Below are positions 53,419 through 62,487 of a stretch of DNA of 64,000 nt, piece after piece. The stretch comes from an uncultured Acetobacteroides sp. GTDB taxonomy: Bacteria; Bacteroidota; Bacteroidia; Bacteroidales; ZOR0009. The stretch spans positions 3,698,501 to 3,762,500 of the forward strand of contig NZ_OY782755.1 of NCBI RefSeq assembly GCF_963678165.1. Direction: 5' to 3'. The notes beneath the pieces are model-generated. The model was not told the origin of the DNA. It saw nothing but the letters and a program-made list of their open reading frames with translations, and ran no database searches. Position numbers and translations under genes: made by a program. Numbering within the stretch: position 1 is the first letter of the stretch; the number at the start of each line of letters is the position of its first letter.

Positions 53419-54186
53419 TTATACTCCATTCACCCCCACAGAGAACAGCGCAAAGTCGTACTTGACCGGGTCGTTAGAGTCAAACCCTCGGAGCACCGTC
53501 GTAAGTTCCAGCACCGCCCTTAAGTCGTTTTGCTTCCGAGTTAAAATCCCCAGTTCGCGCGATACATTGCCCACGTGCAGATCTAGCGGAATAAGCAAAT
53601 CCTTCGGCTGAAGGCATTGCCACAGCCCAAAATCCACCCCCTCGCCATCCGTTCGAACCATCCAGCGAAGGAACATGTTCAGCCTTTTGGCAGCCGATCC
53701 AGCATCAACGTTAGCAACATGCCTTAGCGTCGGAGAAGCAACCCCCAATACAGATTCGAAGTGCCTCCTAAGCGCACGAAGCGCATCCTGCGCCGTGCCT
53801 ACCTGCTGTCCAATCAGAAACTCGTCCATGCTGCCGTAGCTCCGGTAAATGGCAGCCAGCGCACGTACAAACCCAACGGCATCCTCCTCGCCAAAGGTTC
53901 GATGCCGAAAGCCCTTCAGCACCCGTAAATCGGCTTCGGTATGGTTGATGATGAAATCAAACGGATTGCTATCCAAGCGGGCAACCAGCTCCTTCGACTT
54001 GGCAATAATCGTACTCCGCTGCCCCCAAGCAAACACCGCCGCAAAGAAACCCGCAATCTCGCGGTTCTGCTGACCCGAAAAAAGATGCGGAATCTGAACA
54101 GGATCGTCCTCAATAAAAGCAGAATGGCAGTACTTTCGGTACTGCTCATCAAGGAACGCCTTCACATCCACCAATCCGCTATCCAT
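53419..54186 (-). CDS. TIGR02757 family (DUF2400) protein
   Basis: This 255-residue protein has the family's conserved features: [51 protein letters not shown] and, near the C-terminus, [19 protein letters not shown] and [15 protein letters not shown]. The last two parts resemble helix-hairpin-helix DNA glycosylase folds (the family is distantly related to EndoIII/Ogg-like proteins). Its biological role is not established. The start overlaps the stop of the LolD-like gene by 8 bp, so the two are translated together. Confidence 0.88.
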   Translation of the reverse strand: MDSGLVDVKAFLDEQYRKYCHSAFIEDDPVQIPHLFSGQQNREIAGFFAAVFAWGQRSTIIAKSKELVARLDSNPFDFIINHTEADLRVLKGFRHRTFGEEDAVGFVRALAAIYRSYGSMDEFLIGQQVGTAQDALRALRRHFESVLGVASPTLRHVANVDAGSAAKRLNMFLRWMVRTDGEGVDFGLWQCLQPKDLLIPLDLHVGNVSRELGILTRKQNDLRAVLELTTVLRGFDSNDPVKYDFALFSVGVNGV

Positions 54187-54835
54187 TTACCACCATCCCG
54201 TCGTTAAGGGTGATGATGCGGTCCGACATCTTCGCCAGCTCCAAGTCGTGCGTCACCACCACAAAGGTGTGCCCAAACTGGTCGCGAAGCTTAAAGAAGA
54301 GGCTATGCAGCTCCTGCTTGTTGTGCGAGTCGAGGTTGCCCGAAGGCTCATCGGCAAAGATCACCGACGGGTTGTTGATCAGCGACCGTGCCACGGCAAC
54401 GCGCTGCTGCTCCCCTCCCGACATCTCCTGCGGACGGTGCGACAGTCGATGCGACAGCCCCAGCAGCTCCAGCAGCTCCTTTGCCTGCCGCTCCACCTCG
54501 TGGCTGCTCCTACGCGCAATATACCCGGGGATGCACACGTTCTCCAGCGCCGTAAACTCGGGCAGCAGGTGGTGCTGCTGAAAAACAAACCCAATCTTCT
54601 CGTTGCGGAATGCCGACAACGTCCGGTCGTTCATTTTGCAGATGTTCTCCCCATCAATAAGCACCTCTCCCGACGAGGGCTTCAGCAAGCTGCCCATAAT
54701 CTGCAGCAGGGTAGTCTTCCCCGCCCCGCTAGCACCAACAATGCTTACCACCTGGTTCGGCTCAATATCAAGGCAAATCCCCTTAAGCACCTCCAGCTGG
54801 CCAAACTCCTTACGAATATCTTTAACTGAAATCAT
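54179..54835 (-). CDS. LolD-like ABC transporter ATP-binding protein
   Basis: A longer frame reaches 55021, but its extra 62 residues have no family match and run towards the 21-bp array. The ATG at 54835 ([12 protein letters not shown]) gives 218 residues, the normal length. Walker [10 protein letters not shown] is at 34-42, followed by the Q-loop ([18 protein letters not shown]), signature [15 protein letters not shown], Walker [13 protein letters not shown] and the H-loop VVVTHD. This is the MacB/LolD subgroup, likely energising lipoprotein release with a LolC/E permease; a candidate permease lies at 60,606. The gene is unusually G/C-rich. Confidence 0.9.
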   Translation of the reverse strand: MISVKDIRKEFGQLEVLKGICLDIEPNQVVSIVGASGAGKTTLLQIMGSLLKPSSGEVLIDGENICKMNDRTLSAFRNEKIGFVFQQHHLLPEFTALENVCIPGYIARRSSHEVERQAKELLELLGLSHRLSHRPQEMSGGEQQRVAVARSLINNPSVIFADEPSGNLDSHNKQELHSLFFKLRDQFGHTFVVVTHDLELAKMSDRIITLNDGMVVNG

Positions 54836-54967
54836 TGGCTTTTCATAACATGCACCGCGAAGATAGGAATAAGAAGCGGAATAGTAGCTCCCCTGTCCGT
54901 TTTTGTCCACCCCCATATGCCCGCCGATCCATTTAAAGGCCACCCCCATCACCGCAGCTTCGCCAGC

Positions 54968-55324
54968 TTGCACAATCGCCGGGTAGATCTGCACAATTGC
55001 TCCTGCGGTTTGCACATTCACTCCTGTGCTTTACACACCAGCACCTGCGCCTTACACATTAGCTCCGTCTCTTTGCACATTTGCTCCTGCGACTTACACA
55101 ATCGCTCCTGCGGCTTACACAATCACACCTGCGACTTGCACAATCACACCTGCGACTTATACAATCACACCTGCGACTTACACATTCGCACCTGCGACTT
55201 ACACATTCGCTCCTGCGACTTACACAATCACGCCTGCGCTTTACACATTCGCTCCTGTGCTTTACACACCAGCACCTGCGGCTTACACATTTGCTCCTGC
55301 GCCGAGCACAATCGTCCCTCCCCC
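54968..55324. repeat. 21-bp tandem array 3 (17 units, single orientation)
   Basis: Seventeen consecutive units of exactly 21 bp run without any indel, starting at 54968, 54989, 55010, 55031 and so on to 55304. The consensus on + begins TTACACAATC and ends CTCCTGCGAC; variation is mostly at positions 8-13 and 19-21. Inner units (55115-55198) are nearly the same and outer units are more worn. The unit has no stop codon in any + frame, so long spurious frames cross it. The array lies upstream of the LolD-like gene and 55 bp after... the end of the secDF terminator region on the - strand. The core CCTGCG is shared with array 2. Confidence 0.95.
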
Positions 55325-55339
55325 ATCACACCGCTCAAC

Positions 55340-55370
55340 AAAAAGCGGCCACCCCAACCGAGGTGACCGC
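55340..55370 (-). terminator. Rho-independent terminator of secDF
   Basis: On the - strand a 9-bp stem (GCGGTCACC / GGTGGCCGC, one G-T pair) is followed by TTTTTG, 31 bp beyond the secDF stop. Array 3 begins just past it. Confidence 0.75.
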
Positions 55371-55401
55371 CTAAATCTATCTGACGAAAGAGTAAGTCCT
55401 A

Positions 55402-58400
55402 CTACTTTTCTTCGCCTTCTGCGAGCTTATTCTCATCGCCCACCTTAAACAGGTCGTAGGCAATTGGAGTAGCAACCAGAACCGACGAGAAGGTACCGAT
55501 ACCAACACCCACAAGTAGCGCAAACGCGAAACCGCGGATAACATCCCCACCAAAGAAGAAGATGGCGAACAGTACCACAAGCACCGTACCTACCGTATTA
55601 ACGGTACGCGAAAGGGTGCTGTTAATGGCCTGGTTGATGTTAACCTTAAGGCTGCGGTTAGGATGCTCCCTACGGTACTCACGGATACGGTCGAAGATGA
55701 TCACCGTATCGTTAATCGAGTAGCCGATAATGGTTAGGATTGCCGCAATAAAGCTCATGTCAACGTCCATGTTAAATGGCATAATCGACGAGAACAGCGA
55801 GTAAAATCCCAGCACAAACATCGTATCGTGGAACAGCGAAGCAACGCCGCCAAGTCCCCACTGCCAACGCTTAAATCGGATGGCGATGTAGATGAAGATG
55901 GCAATCAGCGAAACGATAACCGCAATAATAGCGCCCAGTTTGATGTCATCTGCTACCGATGGACCAACCACCGAAGAGGAAATGATTCCAATTGAAGTCT
56001 TGTTTGTTGTTGCAAACTCATCGTAGGTTAGCGACGTCTTGTTTAGCTTATTCAGCGACTGGTAGAGCTTCGTGCTGATAATGCTATCCACGTTGCTTTT
56101 GTTATCATGGATAAGATACTTTGTAGTAATCTTCATCTGGTTAGCCGAACCAAACTGCTTCACCTCAGGGCTCTCGCCGAGGGCCGTGCTAAGCGCTGCA
56201 CGCACATCGTTGGCATGAACATCCTGGTCAAAGCGCACCGTGTAGGTTCTACCACCAGTAAAGTCAACACCGTAGTTGAATCCCTTAATCACCCACGAAG
56301 CAGTACCAAGGGTGATAACGGTTATCGAGAAGATGTAAGCATACTTACGAACACCCACAAAGTCGAAGTTGGTGTTGGCAAGGAAGTTCTTGGTATGGTC
56401 AGTGTAGAATTTGATGTTACGACCCTTATTCAACCACCAGTCAAATACCAAATGGCTTATAAATAGTGAGGTGAACAACGAAGTCATAATACCAATGATA
56501 AGGGTAGTTGCAAAACCTTGGATAGGTCCCGAACCAAAAATGTAAAGGGCAATACCGGTAATCAGCGTAGTAAGCTGTCCATCGATAATTGAAGGGAGAG
56601 CATGCTTGAAGCCATCAGTCAATGCTAGGCGAACGCCCTTTCCAGTTCTCAATTCTTCCTTAATACGTTCGTAGATGATAACGTTCGCGTCAACCGCCAT
56701 ACCCATGGTAAGCACGATACCCGCAATACCAGGAAGGGTAAGAACCGCCTTGAACGATGCAAGCACCCCAAAGAGTAGGAACACGTTGGCTACAAGAGCA
56801 ACGTTGGCAACCAAACCAGCACCGCTATAGAAGAAAATCATATAGCCAAGAACCAGAAGGAATGCTATAATGAATGACAGCATACCGGCATTGATAGACT
56901 CCTGACCCAACGATGGACCAACAACATCTTCCTGAACGATCTTAGCAGGAGCAGGCAGTTTACCAGAGTTAAGCACGTTTGCCAAGTCATCAGCCTCTTG
57001 AGTAGTAAAAGTACCCGAGATAGAAGAACTACCGCCTTCGATAGCCTGGTTAACGCGAGGAGCCGAGTAAACCAAACCATCAAGTACGATGGCAATTTGT
57101 CTACCTACATTATCTCCTGTTAAGCGAGCCCAAGTTTTGGCACCTTCGCTATTCATACGCATTGAAACATCAACGCTACCATGCTTGTCATCAAATTGCT
57201 TAGATGCATCAACAATTACAGAACCATCAAGAGGTGCCTTACCATCACGGCCGGTAATCCTTATTGCGTAAAGTTCAATTCTGTCGGTCTCAACCTTTTT
57301 AGGACCAGTAACAACTGGCTTAACGCTCCACATAAGGGCTAGGTCACGAGGGAAAAGAGCCTTAACAGCAGGCATTGCAAGGAATGCGTTAACCTTAGCA
57401 GTATCCGAGATACGAGCAGTTCCAACAATCGAGCCAGGCATTACATTACCCTGACCATCAATGTATGGTTGAAGAAGAGAAAATAGCGAGGTCTGCGATT
57501 TTGCTTCAGCCCCCTTACCCTTTCCAAGCTCTTTCTTTAGGGTATTTGTTTTAGCCACAGGTTCGGCAGCAGCAACCTTGGTAGAGTCGCCCTTCATTGT
57601 GGTATCTTTAACAACACCACCAGCCTTTACAATCTCAGCCACCTTTGCATTGGCAGCCATAAGAGGTTGTACCAGCTGCGTAAGCTCATAGGTTTCGAAG
57701 AACTGAAGATTGGCAGTTCCTTGAAGAAGCTTGCGTACACGCGAAGGATCCTTTACCCCTGGAAGTTCAACAAGAATACGACCGGTGTTGCCCAAACGCT
57801 GAATGTTTGGTTGAACTACACCAAAGCGGTCGATACGGTTACGAAGAACGTTGAACGAGTTCGCGATTGCACCATCAGTCTGCTTACGAAGTACATCAAG
57901 CACTTGCGCATTGGTCGACTCTGGAGTAATCTGCGACTTAAGCTCGTAAGTTCCGAAGATCTTGCTCAGCTTTTCGTTAGGAGCAACTTGCTCATAAGCC
58001 TTACCAAATAGAGTTACGAAATCGCTCTTGCTAGACTTCTGCATCTCCTTGGCTAGCTCAATAGCCTTGTTGAAAGATGCATCAGCGCTATGATTCGACA
58101 AACTCTTCAGGATTTCGGGAACCGAAACCTCAAGGGTTACGTTCATACCACCTTTAAGGTCAAGCCCTAGATTAAGCTGTCTATCCTTACACTCTTGGAA
58201 GGTGTATAGATTAAATAGGTACGCGGGTTGATTCTTCATAGAATCAAGGTAGTTGTTGAGCTTTTTGTTATCAATGGAATCAATTCCATTCTTGCCCTTA
58301 ACTGTAGCGTACTCCTCTGCCTTCTTTTCCACTCTACTGGCCACAAACGTGAACGATAGCTGGTATAAGCAGGCAACGGCTAACACAATTGCGATAAAAG

Positions 58401-58422
58401 ATATCGCGCCTCTATTCTGCAT
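55402..58422 (-). CDS. secDF: Fused protein translocase subunit SecDF
   Basis: This 1,006-residue SecD-SecF fusion is standard in Bacteroidota. The first membrane segment is at about 7-27 and the SecD motif LGLDLKGGMNVTLEV near 90. A large periplasmic region includes VELPGVKDPSRVRKLLQ and an alanine/lysine-rich insert near 270-300. SecD membrane helices (MGMAVDANVIIYERIKEEL) follow, then the SecF part with GVDFTGGRTYTVRF near 720 and the helix TIIGYSINDTVIIFDRIRE. It uses the proton gradient to complete Sec-dependent export. It is transcribed alone with its own promoter and terminator. Confidence 0.97.
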   Translation of the reverse strand: MQNRGAISFIAIVLAVACLYQLSFTFVASRVEKKAEEYATVKGKNGIDSIDNKKLNNYLDSMKNQPAYLFNLYTFQECKDRQLNLGLDLKGGMNVTLEVSVPEILKSLSNHSADASFNKAIELAKEMQKSSKSDFVTLFGKAYEQVAPNEKLSKIFGTYELKSQITPESTNAQVLDVLRKQTDGAIANSFNVLRNRIDRFGVVQPNIQRLGNTGRILVELPGVKDPSRVRKLLQGTANLQFFETYELTQLVQPLMAANAKVAEIVKAGGVVKDTTMKGDSTKVAAAEPVAKTNTLKKELGKGKGAEAKSQTSLFSLLQPYIDGQGNVMPGSIVGTARISDTAKVNAFLAMPAVKALFPRDLALMWSVKPVVTGPKKVETDRIELYAIRITGRDGKAPLDGSVIVDASKQFDDKHGSVDVSMRMNSEGAKTWARLTGDNVGRQIAIVLDGLVYSAPRVNQAIEGGSSSISGTFTTQEADDLANVLNSGKLPAPAKIVQEDVVGPSLGQESINAGMLSFIIAFLLVLGYMIFFYSGAGLVANVALVANVFLLFGVLASFKAVLTLPGIAGIVLTMGMAVDANVIIYERIKEELRTGKGVRLALTDGFKHALPSIIDGQLTTLITGIALYIFGSGPIQGFATTLIIGIMTSLFTSLFISHLVFDWWLNKGRNIKFYTDHTKNFLANTNFDFVGVRKYAYIFSITVITLGTASWVIKGFNYGVDFTGGRTYTVRFDQDVHANDVRAALSTALGESPEVKQFGSANQMKITTKYLIHDNKSNVDSIISTKLYQSLNKLNKTSLTYDEFATTNKTSIGIISSSVVGPSVADDIKLGAIIAVIVSLIAIFIYIAIRFKRWQWGLGGVASLFHDTMFVLGFYSLFSSIMPFNMDVDMSFIAAILTIIGYSINDTVIIFDRIREYRREHPNRSLKVNINQAINSTLSRTVNTVGTVLVVLFAIFFFGGDVIRGFAFALLVGVGIGTFSSVLVATPIAYDLFKVGDENKLAEGEEK

Positions 58423-58477
58423 TGGTTGAAAATTTATTAATTATCTCCTTTGATTACACTCCTGTACATGCAAGGCG

Positions 58478-58485
58478 CAAATTTA
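58478..58485 (-). promoter_or_regulatory. Candidate secDF -7 element
   Basis: TAAATTTG on the - strand matches TAnnTTTG, 56 bp upstream of the secDF start. The -33 element is unclear. The spacer from 58,486 to 58,741 is A/T-rich and shows no gene. Confidence 0.5.
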
Positions 58486-58741
58486 TCATTTTTTTCGAAT
58501 TCCTATTAAAAAATATTGATGCTTGCAGCCTTCTCCTAAATCTAAAAGTTAAAATCCTTTGACTATAAAACATAAAAGCACAGTAAAATAGCCATGCAGA
58601 CGTCGTTTTACCTCTAGTTCCACCTGCAATTTAACGATTGTACATAGGCAGGTCGTGTTGAAAACAAATATAATATGACAAAGTTTTACAAAGCTATCCA
58701 ATAAAATTATACCTGATGAGATAACGAATACGTATAAAATA

Positions 58742-58749
58742 TACCTTTG
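58742..58749 (+). promoter_or_regulatory. Candidate promoter of the DUF1573 gene (-7)
   Basis: TACCTTTG followed by C matches TAnnTTTG, 32 bp before the ATG at 58781. No good TTG lies 19-21 bp upstream. Confidence 0.5.
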
Positions 58750-58780
58750 CCTCACATTAACAACTAATATCACACCGAAA

Positions 58781-59170
58781 ATGAAAGGTTTTGTTGTAGC
58801 ATTTACGCTAATTCTCTGCGCTATCGCTCCGATGGTTCAAGCGCAAGCACCTCAAGCACCATCCATCGAATTTAAGGTACTTGAGCACAACTTCGGCAAG
58901 TTGGAATATAAAGCGAACACCACTTATTCTTTCGAATTTAAGAACACCAGCAAAGTACCACTTATTCTCACAAGCGTATCGGCATCATGCGGATGCACAA
59001 CCCCAGAATGGCCCAAGGAGCCCATCCTTCCTGGAAAGACAGGTGTGATAAAGGTTACCTATAATTCGCAAATTATTGGACCATTTACTAAACTTGTATA
59101 CGTTTACTCCAATGCGGCAACCAACATGGTTACGCTAACCATAAAAGGAGAGATTTTACCCCCTAAATAG
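58781..59170 (+). CDS. DUF1573 domain-containing secreted protein
   Basis: This 129-residue protein has a signal peptide at about 1-21 (ending MVQAQ) and one Ig-like/ASPM-SPD-2-Hydin type domain. Family landmarks are HNFGKLEYKANTTYSFEFKN, the cysteine motif SASCGCTTPEWP near 70 and PGKTGVIKVTYNS. Such proteins are abundant in Bacteroidota envelopes and their function is not known. The gene starts 358 bp from divergent secDF and lies 27 bp before the aminotransferase, so the two may be co-transcribed. Confidence 0.88.
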   Translation: MKGFVVAFTLILCAIAPMVQAQAPQAPSIEFKVLEHNFGKLEYKANTTYSFEFKNTSKVPLILTSVSASCGCTTPEWPKEPILPGKTGVIKVTYNSQIIGPFTKLVYVYSNAATNMVTLTIKGEILPPK

Positions 59171-59197
59171 GGGAAACCCATATAAAAGACGGACAAT

Positions 59198-60397
59198 ATG
59201 CCAAAGTTATCTGAAAAAGCAAAAGTAATGCCTTCCTCTCCAATCAGGAAGTTAGTGCCCTTTGCCGATGCCGCAAAGAAAAGGGGTATTAAGGTTTACC
59301 ACCTAAACATTGGTCAACCCGACATTCCCACTCCTCAGATTGCCCTAGATGCAATAAAAAACTTGGACGAAAAGGTAATTGAATACACACACTCTGCCGG
59401 GAACGAATCGTACCGAAAAGGATTGGCTGAATACTACCAGGATCTTGGTATAAACATATCGTCATCCGATATGATAATTACCACTGGTGGTTCCGAAGCC
59501 ATTACAATTGCCTTCGGAGCTTGCCTCAATCCTGGCGAGGAGATCATTATCCCAGAACCATTTTACGCAAACTACAACTCGTTTGCAATCCAAACAGGCG
59601 TAACTGTAAAGCCAATTACCTCTTCCATTGAAACCGACTTTGGTTTACCACCCATTGCTGAGTTCGAAAAACTCATCACCCCAAATACTCGTGGAATTGT
59701 TATTTGCAACCCCAACAACCCCACAGGCTATCTCTACTCTAAAGAAGAACTCGAAACGCTTGCTTCCATCGTAAAGAAGTACGATCTATTCCTCTTTGCA
59801 GATGAAGTTTACCGTGAATTTTGCTACGACGGACACAGCCACTATTCTTGCTTAAGCCTAAAGGATATCGAGCAAAATGTGGTTCTTTTCGATTCTGTTT
59901 CGAAGCGATACAGCATGTGCGGAGTTCGTGTAGGTGCAATAATCTCACGAAACAAGGAAATTATTGCGGCATCCCTTAAGTTTGCTCAGGCTCGCCTTTG
60001 CCCGCCTGCCTTAGGTCAAATAGCCTCAGAAGCAGCTCTAAAAACCCCAAAATCGTACTTCGACGGAGTTTATAACGAGTACATCGAACGTCGCAACTTC
60101 ATGGTAAAAGCACTAAATGAAATGGAAGGCGTTTACTGCCCAACCCCTAAAGGTGCATTTTACACGGTAGTTAAACTCCCAATCGACGATTCTGATAAAT
60201 TTGCACAATGGCTCCTTGAATCATTCGAGCATAATGGACAAACCGTTATGGTTGCACCAGCAACTGGCTTTTACGCTACTTGTGGTTTAGGGAAAAACGA
60301 GGTACGCATTGCATACGTTCTCAAAAAGGAGGATCTAAAGAGTGCAATGGAATGCCTTGCTGAAGCCCTAAGAGTTTATACTGGAAGAACATTGTAA
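59198..60397 (+). CDS. Pyridoxal-phosphate aminotransferase, class I/II (aspartate-type)
   Basis: This 399-residue fold-type I PLP enzyme has LNIGQPDIPTPQIALDAIK near 33, TTGGSEAITIAFGACLNPGEE (phosphate-binding loop), the conserved VICNPNNPTGYLYS near 167, FADEVYREFCYDG near 198 and the Schiff-base lysine at about 236 in SVSKRYSMCGVRVGAI. The C-terminal FYATCGLGKNEVRIAYV holds the substrate-carboxylate arginine. The family converts amino acids and 2-oxo acids; aspartate is the likeliest donor, but specificity cannot be read from the sequence. A hairpin follows. Confidence 0.92.
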   Translation: MPKLSEKAKVMPSSPIRKLVPFADAAKKRGIKVYHLNIGQPDIPTPQIALDAIKNLDEKVIEYTHSAGNESYRKGLAEYYQDLGINISSSDMIITTGGSEAITIAFGACLNPGEEIIIPEPFYANYNSFAIQTGVTVKPITSSIETDFGLPPIAEFEKLITPNTRGIVICNPNNPTGYLYSKEELETLASIVKKYDLFLFADEVYREFCYDGHSHYSCLSLKDIEQNVVLFDSVSKRYSMCGVRVGAIISRNKEIIAASLKFAQARLCPPALGQIASEAALKTPKSYFDGVYNEYIERRNFMVKALNEMEGVYCPTPKGAFYTVVKLPIDDSDKFAQWLLESFEHNGQTVMVAPATGFYATCGLGKNEVRIAYVLKKEDLKSAMECLAEALRVYTGRTL

Positions 60398-60411
60398 CCT
60401 AATTTTTATCG

Positions 60412-60454
60412 ATACAAATGAAGCCGTTCACCTTTTGGACGGCTTCATTTGTAT
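60412..60454. terminator. Terminator-like long hairpin
   Basis: A perfect 16-bp stem (ATACAAATGAAGCCGT / ACGGCTTCATTTGTAT) with an 11-base loop starts 14 bp after the aminotransferase stop. T-runs are weak. The 150 bp that follow show no gene. Confidence 0.7.
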
Positions 60455-60605
60455 CCAAAGACGACACTTTACCTCTCGAGTTAAGCCTTCTGCTTGTTAA
60501 TTTCCTTCAATTTTCATCAGAAAGTAGATCGGCTCTACTCCGATTTAAGTTAAAAGAAGTAATTTCATCGCAAATTCGTTACGTTATCAGAAATTTGACA
60601 TTCCA

Positions 60606-61850
60606 TTGAACACTGAACTTTTTATCGCCAAACGACTAGTAAAAGAGCGCTCCTTCCAAGGATTAATTGCACAAAGGATGAGCAAAATAGCAACCATAAG
60701 CATTGCCATAAGCACTGCAGTAATGGTTCTAGCCATTTCAATTGTAATTGGCTTTAAAAAAGAGATTCGCGAAAAGGTTACCGGATTCAGCGCCCCAATT
60801 AAAATCACCAAGTTATCGCTCAACAACTCGCTTGACACTCCCCCTCTCAATAAAGGTTGGGTTCCCATTAGTAATTTGCGTAAAATATCGAACATTAAGT
60901 CGATACATCCATACACCATTAAAGCAGGTATCGTCAAAACCAACGAAGAAATTCAGGGAGTCATCCTCAAAGGTGTAGATAGCACCTACGACTGGTCCTT
61001 CTTTGCCTCTAATTTAGTGGAGGGACGACTTCCAAACTACAAAACCAACAGCACCTCAAACGAAGTGCTCATTTCAAAGATCAATGCAGCAAAACTGAAG
61101 CTAAAGGTTGGCGACAAACTCAGAACTTATTTTGTACAGAAGCCCTTTCGAATGCGCCCGTTTCAAATCGTAGGAATTTACGACTCCAAATTCCAAGAAT
61201 TTGACAGCAAATTTGTAATCAGCGACCTTCGTCACTCCCAAAAGTTAAACCAATGGAGCAGTGATCAATATGCCGGATTCGAAATACTTTTATTTGACTT
61301 TAATAAGTTAAAGGAAACTTCGCAACAGGTTGTCGATATAGCTGGGTATCGAATGCTTAAAGATGGCTCGCGCCTTCGCATTGAGAACATCAAGGAAAGC
61401 ATGAGTAACATATTCGACTGGCTTAGTCTTCAAGATACAAACGCGTTAGTGGTTCTTACTTTAATGGTATTTGTCGCTGCAATAAATATGATTACAGGTA
61501 TACTAATACTCCTTCTCGACAGAATCCGAATGATAGGAATACTCAAAGCACTAGGAATGGCTCCAAAATCATTACGCAGAGTATTCATCTACTTATCCTC
61601 ATCTATTGTCATAAAAGGATTACTTTGGGGCAATGTGATAGGGCTATCTCTCAGCGTCATCCAAAAACATACAGGATTAGTAAGACTTGAAGAATCTACC
61701 TACTACCTATCTTGTGTTCCAATAAGCATCAGCATTCCAAGCATCTTACTACTAAACGTGGCAACATTTCTTCTTCTTGCTCTATTTATGCTCATTCCAT
61801 TATTGATAATCAACAAAATATCGCCGTCTGAAATTATTAGATACGAATAA
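60606..61850 (+). CDS. LolC/LolE-like ABC transporter permease (FtsX family)
   Basis: This 414-residue protein starts at a TTG; no ATG lies close and NTELFIAKRL fits the usual LolC/E N-terminus. One membrane helix at about 22-44 (ISTAVMVLAISIVIGFKK) precedes a large periplasmic domain, and three helices follow at about 285-310, 330-355 and 375-405, the MacB/LolC layout. LLILLDRIRMIGILKALGMAP is the FtsX-family coupling region. It probably works with a LolD-type ATPase in lipoprotein sorting; the candidate at 54,179 is not adjacent. One base separates it from the NUDIX gene. Confidence 0.88.
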   Translation: MNTELFIAKRLVKERSFQGLIAQRMSKIATISIAISTAVMVLAISIVIGFKKEIREKVTGFSAPIKITKLSLNNSLDTPPLNKGWVPISNLRKISNIKSIHPYTIKAGIVKTNEEIQGVILKGVDSTYDWSFFASNLVEGRLPNYKTNSTSNEVLISKINAAKLKLKVGDKLRTYFVQKPFRMRPFQIVGIYDSKFQEFDSKFVISDLRHSQKLNQWSSDQYAGFEILLFDFNKLKETSQQVVDIAGYRMLKDGSRLRIENIKESMSNIFDWLSLQDTNALVVLTLMVFVAAINMITGILILLLDRIRMIGILKALGMAPKSLRRVFIYLSSSIVIKGLLWGNVIGLSLSVIQKHTGLVRLEESTYYLSCVPISISIPSILLLNVATFLLLALFMLIPLLIINKISPSEIIRYE

Positions 61851-61851
61851 A

Positions 61852-62487
61852 ATGAGACTTATCCAACTTAAGAAGATACTTGAAAAATACAATCAGGATG
61901 ATTTAGAAGGAGGAAATGCCCATATTCTGGCTTTTCCTAAGTTTCGTCTGGAACTTTTCAGAACTACCAAACCAACAGAAAAAACAAAAAAGAGTGCAGT
62001 TCTTATCCTTTTCTATGAGAAAAACGAGGAAGTCTACTTCTGCCTAATTAAGAGACCTACATACGAAGGGCATCATAGCGGTCAGGTTGCATTCCCAGGT
62101 GGTAAGTTTGAAGTAAAAGATGAAAGTTTACGCAATACCGCGCTTAGGGAAGCAAACGAAGAGGTTGGAATAGACATTGGTAGGGTTGACATTGTAAACG
62201 AGCTAACCACCATCTTTATTCCAGTAAGCGATTTTACGGTAAAACCCTATATTGCGACAACCTCACTAGTACCAATCTTTCATCCAGAATCACACGAAGT
62301 TGATTACATAATAGAAGCAAAGTTATCTGATCTGATGAATAGTCAGTTAGTTGAGGTCGAGATAAACTTATCAAAAGAGAAATCATCTGCTCCTGCCTAC
62401 ATCATTAACAATGAAAATATATGGGGAGGAACTGCAATGATTCTAACAGAGTTGAAACTTCTACTCGAAAGTAATCACCTAGTTTAG
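61852..62487 (+). CDS. NUDIX hydrolase, CoA pyrophosphatase type
   Basis: This 211-residue protein has the NUDIX box GGKFEVKDESLRNTALREAN followed by EEVGI (about 82-107). It is preceded by RPTYEGHHSGQVAFPGG, the extra signature of the coenzyme A pyrophosphatase (UPF0035/NudL) subgroup. It likely cleaves CoA to 3',5'-ADP and phosphopantetheine; substrate is inferred from family. It is translated directly after the permease (one-base gap). Its last 9 bases overlap the end of the convergent mltF gene. Confidence 0.92.
   Translation: MRLIQLKKILEKYNQDDLEGGNAHILAFPKFRLELFRTTKPTEKTKKSAVLILFYEKNEEVYFCLIKRPTYEGHHSGQVAFPGGKFEVKDESLRNTALREANEEVGIDIGRVDIVNELTTIFIPVSDFTVKPYIATTSLVPIFHPESHEVDYIIEAKLSDLMNSQLVEVEINLSKEKSSAPAYIINNENIWGGTAMILTELKLLLESNHLV

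Noticed and set aside
54836-55021. 62-residue N-terminal extension of the LolD-like ATPase
   Set aside because: The extension has no family match and runs into the repeat array. The 54835 start gives the normal length and N-terminus.
54968-55324. CRISPR array
   Set aside because: Units abut without spacers, are only 21 bp, and no cas gene is in the window.
54917-55448. Three long overlapping + frames of heptad-repeat peptides
   Set aside because: The 21-bp unit contains no stop in any + frame, so all three frames stay open automatically. No start context, signal or family supports translation.
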